Under the pieces are notes generated by a model, which saw only the letters and a list, made by a program, of their open reading frames with translations, was not told the DNA's origin and made no database searches. The position numbers and the translations under genes were made by a program. 32,846 nucleotides of DNA from Bacteroidota bacterium (GTDB taxonomy: Bacteria; Bacteroidota; Bacteroidia; Bacteroidales; FEN-979), in assembly GCA_026391775.1 (NCBI GenBank), contig JAPLDK010000053.1, positions 1 to 32,846 of the forward strand, given 5' to 3'. Positions 23,493 to 32,227 of this stretch are shown here, piece by piece. Numbering within the stretch: position 1 is the stretch's first letter; the number at the start of each line of letters is the position of its first letter.

Positions 23493-23822
23493 ATGGAAAA
23501 GAGCATTTTTGAACCCGGAACAAAGTTCAGGTTCCCCGAAAGCGTGGATTATTCCACTGACGGGATAGTAAGTAAACGGGTGATCGACCGGCCTGTTGGC
23601 ACGGTTACACTTTTCGCCTTTGACAAAGGGCAGAGGCTGAGTACCCATTCTGCACCTTTTGACGCCATGGCAGAGATCGTCGAAGGACAGGCCGAGATCG
23701 TCATCGACAATACCCCTTACCAGTTAGGCGCGGGGGACACAATAGTGATGCCGGCAAGCATACCGCATGCCGTGAATGCAACGGAACGGTTCAAGATGGT
23801 ACTTACAATGATCAAAGGCTGA
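23493..23822 (+). CDS. Small single-domain cupin protein
   Basis: The 109-residue protein is one conserved beta-barrel of the cupin superfamily. Motif 1 appears as LSTHSAPFDAMAEIVEGQAEI, with one His and the Glu in place but the second His of the classic HxH replaced. Motif 2 is GDTIVMPASIPHAVNA, with the His conserved. A bound metal is therefore likely but not certain. There is no signal peptide, so it is cytoplasmic. It lies between the NO reductase and the DUF438-hemerythrin gene (four bases before the latter), which points to a role in nitrosative stress; the reaction is unknown. Confidence 0.85.
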   Translation: MEKSIFEPGTKFRFPESVDYSTDGIVSKRVIDRPVGTVTLFAFDKGQRLSTHSAPFDAMAEIVEGQAEIVIDNTPYQLGAGDTIVMPASIPHAVNATERFKMVLTMIKG

Positions 23823-23826
23823 TACA

Positions 23827-25071
23827 ATGAGCGAACTGATTAACAATTCTCCGGAAAGAAAAGCCCTGCTCAAACATATGATACTCGAGCTTCACGAGGG
23901 CAGGGCTCCTGAAGAAGTCAAAAAACGCCTGATGGAACTGATGTCGAAAATACCCTATGGCGATGTGGTTGAAGTGGAGCAGGAACTCATCAGTGAAGGC
24001 CTTCCCGAGACTGAGGTCCTGCGTTTGTGCGACATACACGCCATGGTACTTGAAGGCAACATAGACCTTTCGGGCATGCTTATTGTCCCACCGGGCCATC
24101 CGGCAGATACCTTTAAAAAAGAAAACAGGGAACTTGAGGCGGTGGTAAAAAAACTGTACGAGCTGTTCGATAAGGCAGACGAGCTCTATGCTGCCATTGG
24201 CCCGGTAGCTTTTTTCAATAAGGTGAAATCTTTGTTCAACAGCCTGATGGATGTTGACAAACATTACCGACGGAAGGAGAACCTGCTTTTCCCGTTTCTT
24301 GAAAAATACGGGATCACCGGCCCTCCCAAAGTGATGTGGGGAAAGCATGACGAGACCAGGGGGTTTCTGAAGAATGCCATGGAAAGCCTGTCATCAGCTA
24401 CCTACAATGACCCCGACCAGGTGAAATTCATCATCGACGTCCACCTGAGGCCGACAGCCAAAGCCATCACCGATATGATCATGAAGGAGGAGGAGATCCT
24501 GCTTCCGATGACCATGGACAAGCTCACCGACGCAGACTGGTACGACATTTACCGGCAAACCAACGAGATCGGGTATTGCCTGTACGACCCAACGATTGAA
24601 TGGAAACCAGAAGGGATCGAGCTTAGCGAGCAGCGTTCGGCCGATGAAGGCAATATCAGTCTGCCAAGCGGGAAGTTCACCGTTGAGGAACTCATGGCAG
24701 TGTTAAACAGCCTGCCTGTCGACCTTACTTTTGTTGACAAGAACGACAAGGTGAAATATTTTACCCAGGGCAAGGAAAGGGTGTTCGACCGGAACCGCGC
24801 GATTCTCGGAAGGGATGTGCGTATGTGCCATCCTCCTTCAAGCGTGCATATTGTCGACAAGATCATCAACGATTTCAAAAGCGGACATGCCGACTCAGTC
24901 CCGTTCTGGATACAGATGCAGGGTAAGTTCATTCATATTGAATATTTCGCCCTTAGGAATGAAAAGGGTGAATACCTGGGAACTCTCGAAGCTTCGCAGG
25001 ACCTTACATCAAAACGAAAACTTGAAAACGAACAACGTATATTGAACTATGGAAACACCGGCTTGGCTTAA
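23827..25071 (+). CDS. DUF438-hemerythrin-PAS protein, probable NO/O2-responsive sensor or carrier
   Basis: Three parts can be read in the 414-residue protein. Residues about 13-80 form the DUF438 domain (KHMILELHEGRAPEEVKKRL ... LCDIHAMVLEG). Residues about 90-235 form a hemerythrin-like di-iron four-helix bundle with HYRRKENLLFPFLEK, WGKHDETRGFLKNAM and a later DVHLRP and MKEEEILLP. Residues about 285-400 form a PAS-like domain (LNSLPVDLTFVDKNDKVKYF, DVRMCHPPSSVHIVDKI). There is no kinase or DNA-binding output. In several phyla such proteins occur with NO reductases and are thought to sense or repair under nitrosative stress. It ends 12 bases from the convergent lipase gene. Confidence 0.88.
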   Translation: MSELINNSPERKALLKHMILELHEGRAPEEVKKRLMELMSKIPYGDVVEVEQELISEGLPETEVLRLCDIHAMVLEGNIDLSGMLIVPPGHPADTFKKENRELEAVVKKLYELFDKADELYAAIGPVAFFNKVKSLFNSLMDVDKHYRRKENLLFPFLEKYGITGPPKVMWGKHDETRGFLKNAMESLSSATYNDPDQVKFIIDVHLRPTAKAITDMIMKEEEILLPMTMDKLTDADWYDIYRQTNEIGYCLYDPTIEWKPEGIELSEQRSADEGNISLPSGKFTVEELMAVLNSLPVDLTFVDKNDKVKYFTQGKERVFDRNRAILGRDVRMCHPPSSVHIVDKIINDFKSGHADSVPFWIQMQGKFIHIEYFALRNEKGEYLGTLEASQDLTSKRKLENEQRILNYGNTGLA

Positions 25072-25083
25072 TAAAGGCCCGGA

Positions 25084-26457
25084 TTACTTTTTCTTCGTCT
25101 GACTATAAATCCAGAGCGAACCTTCGTAGAAGGCCCTGGGAGCTACTGCAACATGGATGGTTCCTCCGCTTGGGTCAGGCGTGACTGCCGGCCATTCCAC
25201 ATAATCTATATTGGTAAGGCCAAGGGTTGTGAACCTGTCTTTTGCTGCGACAAAATTGCCAAAAGGCACACAGTCATCATTCTGGCAGTGCCAGAGGAGC
25301 ATCCTTGATTTCGGGACCCAGCCCAGGTAGGCGTTATTGTCGAATAATATGCTATGCGCCTTACTCGTGACACTCTTCAGGGAATCATAAAACGGGTCGG
25401 TGAAAATTTTCTTTAATATCTTGTCGGAAGGCATAATCCCATTAACAACCGTTTCATCATAAAATCCTGTCGTATATTTCGGAATATCAGTCCTGTAAGG
25501 TTCTTTCAGCATGTCCGAATAATCATAGGAGGCAGGGTACATCGTATTGTAACCCACCATGAGCATCGGTAAAAAGTATGGCACCGGGAAAGGCTTGTCG
25601 CCAAGCATACTTGTAAGCATCGTGCCGGAAAGATCATACGGTCCGTCCATGCAGACAACACCGCTCAAGTTGACATTTCTTTCCTCGAGCTCCCTGGCAG
25701 CCGCCATAGTAACAAATCCGCCTTCGGAATATCCGTAAAGGAAAGCCTGTCCGTTCCATTGCACATAGCCGTTGCGGTTGCATTTCAGATATTCCATCGC
25801 TCCCTGCATCATGTCGGCAGTGGCAACGGCCAGCCTTTCCCTCACACAATAAGGATGGTTTTCGGTTGTATCCTCACCCATCCCCTGGTAATCGGGCATA
25901 ATGATGGTCCATCCGTAGCAGACCGCCATGACATCAGCGATGAGCATTTCCGGAAAATTTTTCCAGTCGCTCCATTTGGCGGTTTTCCATCTGGATGGCG
26001 CAAGACGTTTCAGCAGGCAGGTCCCGTGATTTACAGAAACAATAGGTGTATTCAATGTTTTGAACGAGGACCATGGATAGATGAGGAGGCCCGTGAGCAC
26101 TATCGGATTTCCATTGTTATCGGTTGAAATATATCTAACTACATCGTGGGCAACAGGATAAAGAGACAATCCGTTTCCAGCCACCTGGGTTTCCGCTCCA
26201 TGAAACATGTCGTTGTAATCGAAGTACCCCGGATAATCCGGCTGCAACTGAACCTGTTGCATGACTTCCTGCGCAGAGCGTTCAGTATGGGATTCCACTA
26301 CAAACCCTCCGCCTGCCAGGGGCGGGCATTCCGGGCCAGGGTTGATTTTTTTGTAGGAACAGGAGTTGATAACCAATGCTATCAATAACAGATTTAGCCC
26401 TTTTAGTGTGGGAATAATTACAATCCTGGTTCGTGGAATAACTTTGATTTTTTTCAT
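25084..26457 (-). CDS. Secreted alpha/beta-hydrolase lipoprotein, secretory-lipase-like
   Basis: The 457-residue product has a basic N-terminus, a hydrophobic helix and a lipobox (LVINSC, Cys33), so it is an envelope lipoprotein. The hydrolase fold shows the nucleophile elbow GYSEGG (Ser244) and the preceding WTIIMPDYQGMGED strand-loop. Asp394 or Asp395 in CQNDDCVPF and His435 in GTIHVAV complete a plausible catalytic triad. The sequence recalls the secretory lipase/esterase group rather than peptidases, but the substrate cannot be read. It has its own promoter box and is not obviously linked to the efflux genes upstream or the NO module. Confidence 0.85.
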   Translation of the reverse strand: MKKIKVIPRTRIVIIPTLKGLNLLLIALVINSCSYKKINPGPECPPLAGGGFVVESHTERSAQEVMQQVQLQPDYPGYFDYNDMFHGAETQVAGNGLSLYPVAHDVVRYISTDNNGNPIVLTGLLIYPWSSFKTLNTPIVSVNHGTCLLKRLAPSRWKTAKWSDWKNFPEMLIADVMAVCYGWTIIMPDYQGMGEDTTENHPYCVRERLAVATADMMQGAMEYLKCNRNGYVQWNGQAFLYGYSEGGFVTMAAARELEERNVNLSGVVCMDGPYDLSGTMLTSMLGDKPFPVPYFLPMLMVGYNTMYPASYDYSDMLKEPYRTDIPKYTTGFYDETVVNGIMPSDKILKKIFTDPFYDSLKSVTSKAHSILFDNNAYLGWVPKSRMLLWHCQNDDCVPFGNFVAAKDRFTTLGLTNIDYVEWPAVTPDPSGGTIHVAVAPRAFYEGSLWIYSQTKKK

Positions 26458-26512
26458 GGCTGGTATTTAACCATTAAGACAAGAAGTTTGACTTTGACAT
26501 TGTGTATCCTTA

Positions 26513-26520
26513 CAAATTTA
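26513..26520 (-). promoter_or_regulatory. Putative -7 box for the lipase-like gene
   Basis: The minus strand reads TAAATTTG, an exact TAnnTTTG match, in the AT-rich 98-base gap after the adaptor gene. The leader to the ATG at 26457 would be about 50 bases. Confidence 0.4.
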
Positions 26521-26555
26521 AAAAATAAAGATTACCAAAATTTATAAATATAAAT

Positions 26556-27749
26556 CTAATCCACACACCCCGCCCCTTTCCCCACATTCATCTGGGAAAT
26601 CACATAGTACGCGCCTTTGACCACAACTTTGTAGTTGGCGGGTAGTTTGCCAAGAGGGGTAACTTCGGAATAACCCCCGTTTGTAACACCTTTTTTAACC
26701 TCGATGGCTGTAAAGGCAACTTCCTGGGGATGCTTTTGCTGAGCAGGGTCCATGATAAAGATGAGATCTTTTCCCTTGTCGCGGATCACCGCCGGTTCAG
26801 GGATCACAACTGCATCGGCGCTTCCGGTCTCGATCAGTCCGTTTACATACATCCCAGGCACCAGGTCCTGTTTTTCGTTCCCCAGCAGTTCGGCATGAGC
26901 ACTCACGGTACGGGAATCGTTCTCAAACTCCTTGCCGATGCTGAAGATCCTTGCACCCATCACGAGTTCCGGCATATTGGTAAAGGTTATGTTAACATGC
27001 TGGCCGGCCTTAACTTTTGAAAGGTCTTTTTCGTATATCATCAGGTCGACATGAAGGTGGCTGTTGTCGATCACGGTAAGCAACTCCTTCTGAGGCTCGG
27101 CAAAAGATCCGGTATTGACCATGATTTTCCCTACATAACCATCGATTGGTGACCTGAGTTGGAAGGTTTTCTGAAGGCTGCCGGGAGAAAGCTCTTTCAC
27201 CTGCACATTCAGAAGCTGCAACTGGTCTTCGAGCGATGCCAGCCTTGCTTTTTCGCCCTCATATCTGGTCTCGGCTTCCTGGAAGGCTTTCTGGGAGGCA
27301 ATATTATCCTTCGCCAATTCTTTTTGCCGTTCGTATTCCTTCCTGAAAAACATACTATTGCTCACTGTCACGAGGTAATCCTCCTGAAGCTTAAGGAAAT
27401 CGGGATGGGCAAGGTCTATCAGCGCCTGTCCCTGGTGCACGAAATCCCCTTCCCTCACCAGTACGGTCTTAACAACCCCTCCCATAAAAGTCGAAACCTG
27501 GGCCTTGTTCTGTGGCGGCACATGGAGGTAGCCGTTCACCCTCAGTACATCGCGGAGGTTCCTTTTTTCAAAATCCCCGAATTGTATGCCTGTCTTCTCA
27601 ACCTGGAGTTTGGTGAGCTCCACAATACTGCCTGCGGCTTCAGTTCCTTCAGGTTTGATTTCCGGAGCTCCAGTATTCTCCGTTGGTTTTTGTCTGCATG
27701 AGCAGAACAACATGATGATTAAAAGGCTGGATATCAATAATGTTTTCAT
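26556..27749 (-). CDS. RND periplasmic adaptor lipoprotein, CzcB/CusB family (system 2)
   Basis: This is the adaptor of the second efflux pump. The 397-residue product opens with a lipoprotein signal (MKTLLISSLLIIMLFCSC, probable anchor Cys18). It contains the two lipoyl-like halves (VSTFMGGVVKTVLVREGDFVHQGQAL and LRSPIDGYVGKIMVNTGSFAEP) around a long helical hairpin. The beta-barrel segment LHVDLMIYEKDLSKVKAGQHV and a C-terminal membrane-proximal domain follow. It ends QMNVGKGAGCVD; the terminal Cys is unusual for an adaptor and might bind metal. It follows the RND-TolC fusion gene by ten bases and ends with a TAG. Confidence 0.9.
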   Translation of the reverse strand: MKTLLISSLLIIMLFCSCRQKPTENTGAPEIKPEGTEAAGSIVELTKLQVEKTGIQFGDFEKRNLRDVLRVNGYLHVPPQNKAQVSTFMGGVVKTVLVREGDFVHQGQALIDLAHPDFLKLQEDYLVTVSNSMFFRKEYERQKELAKDNIASQKAFQEAETRYEGEKARLASLEDQLQLLNVQVKELSPGSLQKTFQLRSPIDGYVGKIMVNTGSFAEPQKELLTVIDNSHLHVDLMIYEKDLSKVKAGQHVNITFTNMPELVMGARIFSIGKEFENDSRTVSAHAELLGNEKQDLVPGMYVNGLIETGSADAVVIPEPAVIRDKGKDLIFIMDPAQQKHPQEVAFTAIEVKKGVTNGGYSEVTPLGKLPANYKVVVKGAYYVISQMNVGKGAGCVD

Positions 27750-27759
27750 GATATTTGAT

Positions 27760-30700
27760 TTATTCGTTTTTACCCTGGATCAGCTGGATTGCCGAAATGG
27801 TATTATAATATTGTTTCTGTATGTCGATGTAACTGCACCTGATCTCAAGCGCGCTTTCGATTAATTTTAAGTACTCAGGATAGGCGATCTCCCCGGCAGC
27901 CATGCTTTTCCCCGCATTGGCGATCATCAGGCTGCTGTGGGGAACTGCTGTATTTCCGTAGTACATCAGCATTTCCTTTTCTACCCTGTACCGGTCCAGG
28001 AAGGAAGTATATTCAGCTTCAAGTTCATTCTTCTGCTGAAGGTAGTTCTGCTCGCTGATCTTTCTCTCTATGCCTGCAGCTTTGATCTTATATCCCTGGG
28101 CTCCGAAGAAAACCGGAACAGCTAACCCGCCTGAAATGCCCGAGAAACGGTCGGAACGCGTAAAGTTTTGATCGTTCCCATCAACGATCTGAGTGCCGAT
28201 AAGGCTTTTATTGAAATAACCTAAGGAGATATCCGGTAAGAGTTTCGCTTTTTCGAGTTTTACCTGGCGTACGGCAACATCGGTTTGCTGTTGAAGAAAT
28301 TCCAATGCCGGATTGCCGCTAAACACGCTGGTATCAGGGCATAAAGAACAAAAGCTTTGAAGTGACAATGCAGTATCGGGCAGGAGGCTTCCCTTGAAAT
28401 TCATCATGGCCTTAAGCTTCTGAAGCCCGCCCTGCCATTGTGCTTCGTTTTGCCTGAGCAGGTAATGCACCTGCATCCTGGCAGCCTGGGCGGCCATCTT
28501 CTCAAGAGACCCGGTTTCACCTGACCTGAACCTTTTATCCCCTGCTTCTTCCAGCAACGTATAGAGGCTGTCCCTGGTATTCAGGAGCTTTCGTTCGGCA
28601 TTAAAGCAAAGCAATTCAAAATACAGCATCCTCACCGAGAAGATCAGTTCATTCTTTGATTGTGTTAGTTTGAAAGCCGCAGCCTGTTCCTGGCTTTTTG
28701 CTATTTGTTTCTGGTGGATATAGACTGTCGGGAACTCAATATTCTGCCGTATATTGAATTCATCATCATTGTTGATGCTGTTGCTTTGTCCGTAGATTAC
28801 TCCAAACTCCGTTTTGGGGATATCAATAGCCGCCATCTTCCCTGCAGTATAATAGTCTTTCTCAAGAGCCACGGCTTTGACAGACGGGCTTAACACCAGG
28901 GCTGAGTCAATGCACTGCTTCAAGCTCATCACCGGAGGCCTGGTCTGCGCCTGCATCGTGAAGCCGGGAAGTGCGAGAAGCACTGCTATCACAGCGATCG
29001 TCCTTATTACGGTCTTTTTTTTCGATCTCCGGTTCGACTCGAGAAGTGCATAAATGGCGGGGAGAATGATCAATGTGAGGATGGTTGCTGAGATCAGTCC
29101 GCCTAAAACAACCGTTGCCAGGGGCCTTTGTACTTCAGAGCCGGTTGCATGGGATATGGCCATGGGCAGAAAACCCAGTGAGGCAACCGAAGCGGTCATC
29201 AGTACAGGCCGTAACCTGCTCCTGGTACCTTTCAGAACACGCTCTGCGATATCTTCAATGCCTTCATCCCTTAGCTGGTTAAAACTGCTGATGAGGACGA
29301 TCCCGTTAAGCACGGCCACGCCGAAGAGAGCGATGAAGCCCACACCGGCCGAAACGCTGAACGGTATTCCGCGAATGTACAAGGCAAACACCCCGCCGAT
29401 GGCGGCAAAGGGAACCACCGAAAATACCAGAAGGGTTTCCCGTACCGACCTGAATGTCATGAAAAGCAGGACAAGTATCAGGAACAAGGCCAGAGGAACG
29501 GCGATGGCAAGCCTCTTCTTTGCCTCTACGAGGTTCTCAAACTGTCCGCCGTAAGTCACATAATAACCTGCCGGCAGCTTTAGCTCCTTATCCACGGTAT
29601 TGCTGATATCCTTTATCAGGGATCCGACATCCCGGTTTCTTACATTTATCCCTATCGTGATCCTCCGCTTTCCGTCATCCCTGGCGATCTGCTGGGGGCC
29701 ATCCTCAAACTGCACATCAGCCAGCTGTTCCAGGGGTATTTGCTGCCCGGAAGGCAAAGGGACAAATAATTTTCGCACATCTTCGATGGAGTTGCGGTGT
29801 TCCTGGTCCAGCCGCACAACAAGTTCAAACCGTTTCTCCCCTTCATAAACAATACCGGCCTGTTCGCCGGCAAAAGCTGTTTTCACCGCTTTGTTGAGGT
29901 CCTTGATATTCAATCCGTCGGCAGAAATGCGGTCACGGTTATAGCGCACGATAATCTGCGGCAGGCCAACTACCTGCTCCACTTTCATATCGCCTATGCC
30001 GGGGATCTTACTGATCAAACCTGCAAGTTTTTCGGCTTCCATAGAAAGGGTATCCATATTATCGCCGAATATTTTCACGGCCACATCCGACCTGATGCCG
30101 GTCATCAGTTCATTGAAACGGGCTTCGATAGGTTGCATGAACTCATAGCTCACTCCGGGGATGCCCGAAAGCCTTTCCTTCATCTTTTCGATCAGTTCAT
30201 CCTTTGTTGAGGCCGAAACCCATTCTTTTTTGTCTTTCAGGCAGACTACGATATCGGCTGACTCCATGGGAGTGGGATCGGTAGGGATCTCTCCAACTCC
30301 TATCTTTGCGACCACATCCGTGACTTCCGGGAATTCTTTTTTCAGTATATCTGCAACCTGCTGGTAGGTCTCGATGCTTTGCGAAAGCGAACTTCCGCTT
30401 TGTATCTTAGGCAGGATGAGGAGGTCGCCTTCTTCAAGCGAGGGGACGAACACCGCATCTATTCTAAGGAACATGATGAGGGCGATCACAAATACCACGA
30501 CTGAAGCCATGATCACGCTCACTTTGTAGTTCATGGCAAATCGTATCACCGGGTCATACAGGGTATGGAAAAACCGCATGATATGATCGGAAATATTTAC
30601 AGTATGCCTGGTATTCCTGCTGAGAAACAGGGACGACATCATCGGCACATATGTAAGTGAAAGGATGAAGGCCCCAAGGACTGCAAACATCACGGTTTCG

Positions 30701-32142
30701 GCCATGGGCTTGAACATTTTTCCTTCTATTCCCGAAAGGGAGATTACAGGCAGGTATACGATCAGGATGATGATCTGCCCGAAGGTGGCCGAACGCATCA
30801 TTTTTTTTGCTGATATCCCCACTTCCGAGTCCATTTGTTCCCGGTTAAGCCTGGTTATTCCCTGCTTATGATGGTGGCTGAGGAACAGCCTGTACACCAC
30901 ACTTTCGACGATGATCACGGCCCCGTCGACGATTATGCCGAAGTCGATGGCTCCCAGCGACATCAGGTTGCCGGAAACTCCGGTAAGCACCATCATTATG
31001 ATTGCGAACAGCATGGAAAGCGGGATCACGGATGCAACAATGAGCCCGGCCCTGAGGTTGCCGATCAGGAGAGTGAGGACAAAGATCACTATCAGTCCGC
31101 CCAGCAACAGGTTCCTTGTCACGGTGCTGATGGTTTTATCAATGAGTTTGGTACGGTCGATAAATGAATCAATATACACTCCTTCGGGAAGGGACTTGCC
31201 GATCTGTTCGATCTTGTCCTTGACCCTTTGGATCACTTCCACCGTATTCTCTCCTTTAAGCATCATCACCAGGCCGCCTGTAACCTCTCCCTTGCCGGCT
31301 TCGACCACAGCCCCATACCTGTTGGCATGACCGAACCTTACTTTTCCCACATCCCTGATCAGGACAGGAACATTGTTGACCGTTTTGATCATAATTTTCT
31401 CGATATCGTCAAGGTTATGAACTAAACCGATACCCCTGATGAAATAAGCATAGGGTTTTTCGTCGAGGTAGGCTGCACCTGTGTTTTCGTTATTTTTCTC
31501 GAGGGCTCCGAAGATCTCGCTGATAGAGATTCCCATGCTGTGCAGGCGGTTGGGATCAAGCGCGACTTCGTATTGCTTGATATACCCCCCAAGTGAACTC
31601 ACTTCGGCTACACCGGGAGTGCCCAGAAGCTGCCGTTTTACGATCCAGTCCTGTATCGTACGCAGGTCGGTGAGGGAGTAACGGGATTCGTAACCCGGTT
31701 TCACCTTGACCAGGTATTGGTATATCTCGCCCAGACCCGTGCTGATAGGCGCCAGTTCGGGCTCCCCTACACCCTGAGGGATCTGTTTCTCGGCATCCCT
31801 GAGTTTCTCACTTATCTGCTGACGGGCCCTGTAGATATCCACACTTTCGTTGAATACCACAGTCACGACGGAGAGGCCGAACCGGCTCACACTCCTGAGT
31901 TCCACAACATCAGGGATGGTGGCGACGGCCTTTTCAATGGGATAGCTGATAAGCTGTTCCACTTCGGATGATGCCAGGGTTGGGGCAATGGTGATGACCT
32001 GTACCTGGTTGTTGGTGATGTCGGGGATAGCATCAAGTTGCAGGTGAAACATGGAATAAATGCCTGTGATGATCAGCAAAACAGTCATTATTCCAATGGC
32101 AATCTTATTCCTGATGGAAAAGTCTATGATCTTGTCAAACAT
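27760..32142 (-). CDS. RND heavy-metal permease fused to a TolC-like outer-membrane channel (system 2)
   Basis: The 1460-residue protein joins two pump components. Residues 1 to about 1035 are a complete CzcA/CusA-type RND permease with Asp400, Asp406 and Glu413 in DFGIIVDGAVIIVES on helix 4, the divalent-cation pattern. Residues about 1040-1066 are a basic stretch (RRSKKK) plus a hydrophobic segment ending in MQAQ, which looks like an internal signal peptide. Residues 1067-1460 are an outer-membrane efflux protein (SLKQCIDSALVLSPSVKAV, then paired long helices). No separate channel gene is present in this operon. Such fusions are known in Bacteroidota. I see no frame break between the halves. 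Confidence 0.93.
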   Translation of the reverse strand: MFDKIIDFSIRNKIAIGIMTVLLIITGIYSMFHLQLDAIPDITNNQVQVITIAPTLASSEVEQLISYPIEKAVATIPDVVELRSVSRFGLSVVTVVFNESVDIYRARQQISEKLRDAEKQIPQGVGEPELAPISTGLGEIYQYLVKVKPGYESRYSLTDLRTIQDWIVKRQLLGTPGVAEVSSLGGYIKQYEVALDPNRLHSMGISISEIFGALEKNNENTGAAYLDEKPYAYFIRGIGLVHNLDDIEKIMIKTVNNVPVLIRDVGKVRFGHANRYGAVVEAGKGEVTGGLVMMLKGENTVEVIQRVKDKIEQIGKSLPEGVYIDSFIDRTKLIDKTISTVTRNLLLGGLIVIFVLTLLIGNLRAGLIVASVIPLSMLFAIIMMVLTGVSGNLMSLGAIDFGIIVDGAVIIVESVVYRLFLSHHHKQGITRLNREQMDSEVGISAKKMMRSATFGQIIILIVYLPVISLSGIEGKMFKPMAETVMFAVLGAFILSLTYVPMMSSLFLSRNTRHTVNISDHIMRFFHTLYDPVIRFAMNYKVSVIMASVVVFVIALIMFLRIDAVFVPSLEEGDLLILPKIQSGSSLSQSIETYQQVADILKKEFPEVTDVVAKIGVGEIPTDPTPMESADIVVCLKDKKEWVSASTKDELIEKMKERLSGIPGVSYEFMQPIEARFNELMTGIRSDVAVKIFGDNMDTLSMEAEKLAGLISKIPGIGDMKVEQVVGLPQIIVRYNRDRISADGLNIKDLNKAVKTAFAGEQAGIVYEGEKRFELVVRLDQEHRNSIEDVRKLFVPLPSGQQIPLEQLADVQFEDGPQQIARDDGKRRITIGINVRNRDVGSLIKDISNTVDKELKLPAGYYVTYGGQFENLVEAKKRLAIAVPLALFLILVLLFMTFRSVRETLLVFSVVPFAAIGGVFALYIRGIPFSVSAGVGFIALFGVAVLNGIVLISSFNQLRDEGIEDIAERVLKGTRSRLRPVLMTASVASLGFLPMAISHATGSEVQRPLATVVLGGLISATILTLIILPAIYALLESNRRSKKKTVIRTIAVIAVLLALPGFTMQAQTRPPVMSLKQCIDSALVLSPSVKAVALEKDYYTAGKMAAIDIPKTEFGVIYGQSNSINNDDEFNIRQNIEFPTVYIHQKQIAKSQEQAAAFKLTQSKNELIFSVRMLYFELLCFNAERKLLNTRDSLYTLLEEAGDKRFRSGETGSLEKMAAQAARMQVHYLLRQNEAQWQGGLQKLKAMMNFKGSLLPDTALSLQSFCSLCPDTSVFSGNPALEFLQQQTDVAVRQVKLEKAKLLPDISLGYFNKSLIGTQIVDGNDQNFTRSDRFSGISGGLAVPVFFGAQGYKIKAAGIERKISEQNYLQQKNELEAEYTSFLDRYRVEKEMLMYYGNTAVPHSSLMIANAGKSMAAGEIAYPEYLKLIESALEIRCSYIDIQKQYYNTISAIQLIQGKNE

Positions 32143-32184
32143 GATTACATATTAAAAGGTCGTGAGTAAAAGGATGAATAAAAG

Positions 32185-32227
32185 CGTGATTCGTGAACCG
32201 ATATCCGGATCACAAGTCACAAGTCAC
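32185..32227. repeat. Heptanucleotide repeats before the RND-TolC fusion gene
   Basis: CGTGATT-CGTGAAC-CG (32185-32200) is a reverse-orientation relative of the ACGGTTC array at 7811; the 9-mer CGTGAACCG is its exact reverse complement. After ten bases a second 7-base unit follows, TCACAAG-TCACAAG-TCAC (32210-32227). This overlaps the stop codon of the Cys-rich gene. Both lie in or at the edge of the 81-base gap. Confidence 0.8.

Noticed and set aside
23812..24348. 178-residue open frame on the minus strand opposite the DUF438 protein
   Set aside because: The plus-strand protein has three recognisable domains; the opposite frame has none.
27159..27701. 180-residue open frame on the plus strand opposite the second adaptor gene
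   Set aside because: It mirrors the adaptor reading frame; no recognisable family, no promoter or signal.
29054..29554. 166-residue open frame on the plus strand opposite the RND-TolC fusion
   Set aside because: It is a shadow of the RND permease reading frame, low in recognisable structure.
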